From: Auriscalpium vulgare | Taxonomy: Eukaryota > Basidiomycota > Agaricomycetes > Russulales > Auriscalpiaceae | DNA length: 64,000 nucleotides | Reading direction: 5' to 3' | Assembly: GCA_019915015.1 (NCBI GenBank) | Contig: JAHBBC010000001.1 | Coordinates: 1,612,001 to 1,676,000 of the forward strand | Shown here: one piece after another, positions 58,658 to 64,000 of the stretch | Position numbering within the stretch: position 1 is the first letter of the stretch | Layout: each line of letters begins with the position of its first letter | The notes under the pieces: generated by a model | What the model was told of the DNA's origin: nothing | Seen by the model: only the letters and a program-made list of their open reading frames with translations | Database searches by the model: none | Made by a program: the position numbers and the translations under genes

Positions 58658-60340
58658 TCACGGCATTCCAGCCCGCATGTTGTCAAAGCGGCTGCCCTCG
58701 TACTGCAGCCAGTTTGGGCTCCTGTCCAATCCACCCATCGACTCCCCAAGCACGCTCACCAAGCTCGGCCCGGGGACCAGCTCCTTCCCATGCCCGCCCT
58801 CCATGCCATCTCTCGCGCCGCCCTTGTCCCCGCTCAGCTCCCAGAACATCGCGCCGCCGAGCCCCTCCCGCACAATCCACTGCCCCTTCCACTGCCCCAC
58901 CGCCGCGTCATCGAAGCTGACCATCTCGTGGGTCTGGTAGTCGTATGACCAACTCGCGACCGCGCGCTCGTCGCGCAGGACGTGCGCATTCGGGAGCGGC
59001 AGCGCGCGGTAGTCGTACACGCCCGCCTCCCAGGAACCCTGCCCGAGCCCGTTATACGGCGCACCGGGCCCCGTGGTCTGTAGGAACGACCGCCCATAGA
59101 GCGGGACGCCGAGGATGACCTTGGGTCGTGCGACGCCGGAGGAGGTGTAGTGTTGCACAGCTTGGGCGGCGTTGATGGGCCCGCCGTAGATGTTGGCCTG
59201 GTGCCCAGCGACCTTGTCCCAGGAGCCGGCGAAGTCGTATGCCATGAGGTTCCAGAAGTCGAGCGACTGGTCCATTTCGCGGATATGTAGCTTCTGATAG
59301 TTGTCGGGCCCACAAGGAGCCGCAATCTACGCAGACGCGATCAGAAGTGGACGAAGCGGAAGGGTACACCGTCTTACCGTCAGCAAGAAGCGATAATTAG
59401 CGTTCTTGCGGCGAGCATGCTCATCGAGAGTCCAGCGCATCTCACGCAGGAGTTCGACGTAGCCTCGAGCTTGCTCGTCATTGCCAGGGTATTCGTAGTC
59501 CACGTCGAGGCCATCAAACCCGAAGTCTTCTAGCAGACGCACAGCGCTGCGGGCAAATTCCGATCGTTTCACAGGGTCGACGACGACCGGGTGGAAGGCT
59601 GCCGAGTACGACCATCCTCCGATGGACAGTAGGATTTTGAGGTGGCGATTGGCTTTCTTGAGCAGGTATAAGGCTTTCAAATTTCCGTATAGGTTGTTGC
59701 CAGAGTCGTTCCAGGAGTCGCTAGGGTAGTGTATATCCTTGTCCGCCCAGTCATCGGAGAGGAAGACCTCCCCGGTTTCACGGACATTGGCGAATGCGTA
59801 GAGAATGTGACTATAGTCTTGTCAGCTCCACCTCGTATATGCGGCTCCAATGAAAGGCGTACGTGAGATCCTGGACGGGAATGGATGATGGAGGATATTT
59901 TCGCCCGTATATGCCCCTGCGAACGACGGCAACGTCAGGACGACGAGAAATCACAGGATCAGATGGCGTACCAGTTCACAAAGCTTGAGGACGACGACGG
60001 TTCAGCTTGAGTCGTGTCACAACTAAGGGTATACGCACTATCCGACGCTCAGCTTGCCTCCCGACATCGTTGGTTTTGTACTGCTTTCAGCCGGAGTCTC
60101 AGCTAGGTCGCCGTTGGTGGGAGAAGACGCAGCAGCCGGCTTGTTTCCCGCTTGTTCCGATGAGCGTCTAGGCACGGACCACTGGCCGAGCTTGTATGAG
60201 CCAAGGGCGACAACAGCAAGCGCGAAAAATAGCGCGAATATTCTGCGGTATGAGCGCGCTGCCGGTTGCTTGTCTGACGTAGGGGGATAGCTAGTAGTGT
60301 CGGTGTCTGAAGTTGCGACGAGCTCGTACGCCGCCGACAT
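58658..60340 (-). CDS. Membrane-anchored GH18 chitinase
   Basis: Exon 1 (60340-60039) encodes a cytoplasmic leader (MSAAYELVATSDTDTTSYPP), a single hydrophobic span (RIFALFFALAVVALGSYKLG, residues ~33-52) and a Ser/Pro stalk, so the enzyme is probably a type II membrane protein. A 12-nt exon (59983-59972) completes YFVNW at the start of the barrel. Then come ILLSIGGWSYSAAF, the catalytic DGLDVDYEYPG (DxxDxDxE, with the Glu as acid), MDQSLDFWNLMAYDFAGSWD, VILGVPLYGRSF and a C-terminal GGAMFWELSGDKGG. The order is that of class V GH18 chitinases that cleave beta-1,4-GlcNAc chains with substrate assistance. It may act in wall remodelling at the cell surface or in the secretory path. No chitin-binding module is visible. 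Confidence 0.94.
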
Positions 60341-60550
60341 GCCAGTGGGTGTGGTCTGGTTCGGAAGAGCGAGGTCGTTGCGTCATCAATGCAAGGAGTC
60401 CATCTTATCTGATAGTAGATCCCGTGTTGCGCAGGCGAGATCGCCGTCACGGTTATCGCACACGTCTATTACCAGCACCTCCACCATCCTCAACGCGTCC
60501 CGACCTGATAACTGACTACATCCAGTTCTTGACATAGGTGCGTCGCACAC
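60341..60550. promoter_or_regulatory. Bidirectional promoter interval, GH18 chitinase / CCCH protein
   Basis: About 210 bp between divergent starts. No TATA box stands out. The two genes probably share regulatory DNA. Confidence 0.45.
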
Positions 60551-62818
60551 ATGGCACCGATCAGATGCAGAGTGAGTCATGATACCGCCATGCCCCTAGT
60601 TCACCGACTTCTAACGTGTCGCCGCAGAACTACGACGACGCCGGTGCCATGATTGGAAACGGATGCTCGCAAGGAGGGCAGTGCGTATTTGTGCACCCCA
60701 GCGATCCCCGCTGGCGTAGTGCTATGAGGAGCGGCAGAGGCCGCGGCGGCAACTTCGGCGGTCGGGGTCGCGGACGAGGAGCGTCCGGTCAAGGTTCCTT
60801 CGGCACGGGCGCGAACGCTCCGATGAACACGCCTAACAACCGCCGGGGCGCCTCCTCAAGTGGCCAGGCAGCCAAAACTACCGCCGACATATGGGCCGGA
60901 TTCGACGGTTCTCCGACTTCCCCGACTCCCCCGACCACATCGACCGCCTGGGGAGCTCCACCATCAGCCCCTTCCAACGCTACGGCAGGCAGTTCCAAGT
61001 CTGCTAATGCTTTCAGCTCATGGGGTGACACAAGTGGTGGCGCAACGGAAACCGACAACACCTTGAGTGGCTGGGGTGCGAAAACATCTTCTGGATGGGG
61101 AGAGGCGACAGGCGTATCGGGGGACGGCGGAGGGTGGGATGATCCTTCGCGTGGGTGGGGCAATGATTCATGGGGAGCTAACGATACGCCCACGGAAGCC
61201 ATGGCTGTGGAAACCCCTCCCAGTGTCCCATCCCTGGGCACTGCGCAATTACCTCCCGCGTCTATGCCAGACGCGTTCTCCCCTGTCACTCCATCTACCT
61301 TTAGAGCCTCTACCTCTGGATGGGGAACGTCGCGACAGAGTGAAGAGGCATTTATGCCACCTGCAACCCCAACGATACCTGCCAACCCCATTCGAGCTGA
61401 TAGCAGTGAACGTATGAGCGTCGACCCTTCCTCTGCTACTGGAGCAGGACGGCGCTCACGGGAGCGAGGCGTGAGCGAGGCTGCAAGCACTTCGAGACGA
61501 GCACCGAAAACCATCCCTCATGCAGTGCGCGAGCGGCGGGAAGCTGTCCACGAACACCTCAAGTACGGCTTCTATTTAGGTCCTGCTTACCCTCTGATGC
61601 AAATCATTATTATAGGCGACTGCAGCGTGCAGTACACTTGAAGATCCAGTTGCAGGAGTGCGAGGCCGACTTGAAGCGCTGGAAACGCACACAAGAATCA
61701 CCGCAATACGGGCACGCAGGGCGCGCCGCACGCAACATCTTAGAGGACAAACGGAGGGAATACGACGAGCGGCGCAACTCTCTGGAGCAACGCCTGAAGC
61801 AGGAAATTGCCAATCTCGCTGAGCTGCCAGAGCTGGCAGCTTACGTCAAAGACCTTGACCCACACTCAGGGATGGTCGAGGTTGCTAATTACGCGGAAGA
61901 GGCCAGGCAATGGAAGGAGGTTGTTGCTCCCCTCACAGAGGAATTTGTGAAAAAGGAAACCGGCGCAACGGTAATGAGGTAGGTACATCCTCGATTTCGA
62001 CTTCTGCGCACGATGCTCAACAAATCGCACTAAGGTCTTCGATGGAGATTGATCTTGTCCCGCCAATACTACAGCCCCTATATGCGCGCATTAGTGAGGT
62101 GGACTCTCGTCTGGATCATATGGGAGAAGCATTTGAACACTTAGCCACCCTCGACGTCGACCCTCTATTCAACTCGAGGATGCAAGAAAGATCTGACGAC
62201 CTCACGGCCGCGGCCACTCGAGCAGTGATGCATGCGCGGGACGCGGATATGCAAGAGCCTCTGGCCAAAATAACATTCCAGAAACGGACCTTAGACCAGA
62301 AACTTGATGCGCAGGCCGAACAGGTAGCCGTCTTGATAAATGCGAGGGACGCTGTGTCGGTCGAGCTTGCAGAATTGCACCGGGAGCAAGAAGAGCTCGA
62401 AGAAGTATTCGCGAAGGTGAGACGCCATAGTCACCTTTGTTTGGATGCCAGAGCTTAACGTGCTCGATGCTCGCAGCGGAAGGCTGCCGTCGAAGAGCAG
62501 CGGAAGCTATTCGAAGACATGTCTCGCGGTTTTTCAGAGCTTCAAGTGCAAGTGCAAACGCTGCAAGAGCGTGACGCAGCGGCGCATTCCGGGTATTCGC
62601 TTCAAGAGCTTCAAACCGAATGCAAGCCGCATATCGAGCAGATTGTGCACGACGAGATCGGACCCGTCTTGGTCAACTTCGCCTCGAGCGTATCGCAGGG
62701 CATAGAAGCGTATCAGAAGGAGACTTTGGTAACGGTGTTCCGCGGTTTGCAACCTGTACTGAAGATGTCGCAGTCCTTGGACAGCCTTCGAGCGCGAGCA
62801 GCAATCAGAGATGTTTGA
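60551..62818 (+). CDS. CCCH zinc-finger and coiled-coil protein
   Basis: The first exon is only seven codons (MAPIRCR, 60551-60571). The second starts NYDDAGAMIGNGCSQGGQCV and continues FVHPSDPRW, so exons 1 and 2 together form one C-x14-C-x5-C-x3-H zinc finger. An RGG-rich stretch follows (RGRGGNFGGRGRGRGASG), then a long Gly/Trp/Ser/Pro-rich disordered region with repeated GWG motifs. After an intron (about 61563-61614) the protein turns into coiled coil (LKIQLQECEADLKRWKRTQE, RREYDERRNSLEQRLKQE, ELAELHREQEELEEVFAK, LQVQVQTLQERD). It ends at 62818. CCCH and RGG elements suggest RNA binding; the coiled coil suggests self-assembly. The specific function is unknown. Confidence 0.75.
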
Positions 62819-63004
62819 CTCCCTACAGCTGAGCATTCATCCCACACGCGATGTGCGCATGCGCATTGTTATCTGGAGTTGAACCGGGCTCGCCGCGCTA
62901 TGCTCAGTGCGAATGACGATCAGAGGTTTTCTCTACATTGCTCAAACGTTGTTACATACATCACTACACTAGCCTTACAAATCATCTTCTTGCCACTCGC
63001 TCTT

Positions 63005-64000
63005 TTACCCTGATCGCTCTATGTTCCGAAGGGGTGAGCGCGCAGGCATGGCCGGCGGGGCAGCGTTGAGGGACGCCGCAAGCAGCGTAGGTGAGAGCAT
63101 GCTCGGCGGGCGCTCGGGATACGGTGCCGACATGGTGCGCCGGCGGATGCGCAGCGGACGGATATCCTTCGCATCGCCAACGACGCTAGTCGGCGTCTTG
63201 ACAGGCGGTTGATAGGGATGAGCAGAAGGGAACTCGTCTTTCGGGATGGTGACGGAGAGAATGGACATAGTGTCAAAGGGAAGGTCGTCGAGGGAGCGGA
63301 TCTGGAGGGACAGCGGCGATGCGGATGCGGACACCTGGCCGGAGCGGAACTGGTACACCTGGGTCTTGGTGTCCTTCCTGACCATGACAGGGGGAGGCTG
63401 GAAGAGGCGCGGCGCCCATGCGTGGCTGGGCGCCTTGGGGTCAAGCGCGAATGGCTGCGTGCGCAGGATCTTTTCGTGGTGCTCGCGCGGCGCAGACGCG
63501 GACGAGTATATGCTCGCCGTGTCGAACGAGTTCGCGCGCCGTAGGCGGCGCTCCTTGCGCGGGCGCTGCGATTGTGCCTTGGGCGAGTAAGAAGGTGTGG
63601 GCGGGTACGTGGGCTTCGCGGACCGCGGGCTGGGGTTCGTCGCGAACAGAGGATGGTGTGCAGGGAGTGTGCGCAAGCCACTGGTCCTGTAGGACGACGG
63701 CTTGGCGGATTTGGGGGGTTGAAGGAATGGGCGCGCTTGGATGTACTGAAGACGCGGCATGTCGGGATGGGAGTAAGTGGAACTGCGGTGGTCGGACTTC
63801 TCCCTGATGACGCTCTCGAGGTCTATCGACACCCTCTCCCTGCTGTGCCTGCGGTACTCCTTCTCCATCCTCTTGTTCTGCCGCCTGAGGATGAGCCAGA
63901 AGCCAAGCACCAAGACGTTGATAGCGACGACGCTGCCAATGGCAATCGCGAGGATGTACTTGAGGTCCAGACCACCCCCTCCCCTCTTGGCGTGGGTCTG
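63005..64000 (-). CDS. C-terminal part of a single-pass membrane protein, cut by the window edge
   Basis: The frame is open to base 64000, so the N-terminus lies outside. A transmembrane helix (YILAIAIGSVVAINVLVLGF, about 63897-63956) is followed by a basic stop-transfer sequence (RRQNKRMEKEYRRHSRERV) and a ~280-residue cytoplasmic tail rich in Ser, Pro and Arg. The layout fits a type I membrane protein with an extracellular N-terminus, a common plan for fungal wall-stress sensor-like proteins, but the extracellular part cannot be seen. The tail contains TPSYSPKAQ and similar potential phosphorylation sites. No enzyme domain is visible. Confidence 0.7.
   Translation of the reverse strand, partial: QTHAKRGGGGLDLKYILAIAIGSVVAINVLVLGFWLILRRQNKRMEKEYRRHSRERVSIDLESVIREKSDHRSSTYSHPDMPRLQYIQARPFLQPPKSAKPSSYRTSGLRTLPAHHPLFATNPSPRSAKPTYPPTPSYSPKAQSQRPRKERRLRRANSFDTASIYSSASAPREHHEKILRTQPFALDPKAPSHAWAPRLFQPPPVMVRKDTKTQVYQFRSGQVSASASPLSLQIRSLDDLPFDTMSILSVTIPKDEFPSAHPYQPPVKTPTSVVGDAKDIRPLRIRRRTMSAPYPERPPSMLSPTLLAASLNAAPPAMPARSPLRNIERSG

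Noticed and set aside
37691..60340. Chitin synthase, DOCK GEF and chitinase as a functional wall cluster
   Set aside because: They are up to 20 kb apart, on different strands, with unrelated housekeeping genes between; proximity is not good evidence of a cluster.
1..64000. tRNA, rRNA, CRISPR or biosynthetic gene cluster
   Set aside because: No convincing tRNA A/B boxes, no rRNA-like sequence, no spaced repeat array, and no polyketide, NRPS or terpene core enzyme were seen. tRNA detection by eye is not reliable, so a single small tRNA could be missed.

Overview
The window is nuclear DNA of a filamentous basidiomycete, most likely an Agaricomycete. It is GC-rich, has short (about 45-70 nt) GT-AG introns in nearly every gene, and mixes conserved fungal housekeeping genes with families typical of mushroom-forming fungi, such as a seven-TM orphan family, a class IV chitin synthase and a Medusa-type regulator. 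Most ORFs in the GC-rich stretches are antisense or shifted-frame shadows. Gene names rest on recognising motifs in conceptual translations; no database search was run.

Layout. 1-5277: a transposon-type gene, cut by the window edge, with a Ulp1-like protease tail, a zinc-finger linker and a P-element-like transposase. 5278-12413: 7.1 kb of GC-rich sequence with no gene I can support. 12414-13798 (-): orphan protein with a disordered basic tail. 14908-15508 (-): small OB-fold gene, probably TEN1 of the telomeric CST complex. 15790-17575 (-): F-box protein, divergent from WDR83/MORG1 (17786-19015, +). 18163-23105: a rearranged tandem duplication. The left copy keeps WDR83 and lacks LSM2; the right copy keeps LSM2 (22314-22796, -) beside a gutted WDR83 fragment. 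A broken protein-kinase gene lies between them. 23152-23729 (-): small acidic protein. 25204-26479 (+): seven-TM protein. 26743-28210 (-): mitochondrial LETM1-type protein, divergent from an unknown gene at 28825-29575 (+).

29679-34792 (-): SKI3, a TPR scaffold of the Ski complex. 35203-37420 (+): dual-specificity phosphatase. 37691-41272 (+): class IV chitin synthase. 41915-43142 (+): Mediator subunit MED27. 44082-45738 (+): Medusa-like regulator. 46196-53419 (-): DOCK-family Rac GEF (DCK1). 54560-56398 (+): unknown coiled-coil protein. 56602-58417 (+): M28 aminopeptidase. 58658-60340 (-): membrane-anchored GH18 chitinase. 60551-62818 (+): CCCH zinc-finger/coiled-coil protein. 63005-64000 (-): C-terminal part of a single-pass membrane protein.

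The genes do not form an evident pathway cluster. Loose themes are RNA metabolism (LSM2, SKI3, possibly WDR83), cell wall and polarity (chitin synthase, chitinase, DCK1) and transcription (MED27, Medusa). The most unusual parts are the protease/transposase element, the duplication with complementary loss of WDR83 and LSM2, the disrupted kinase, and several very small exons (3, 12 and 21 nt) carrying essential residues.
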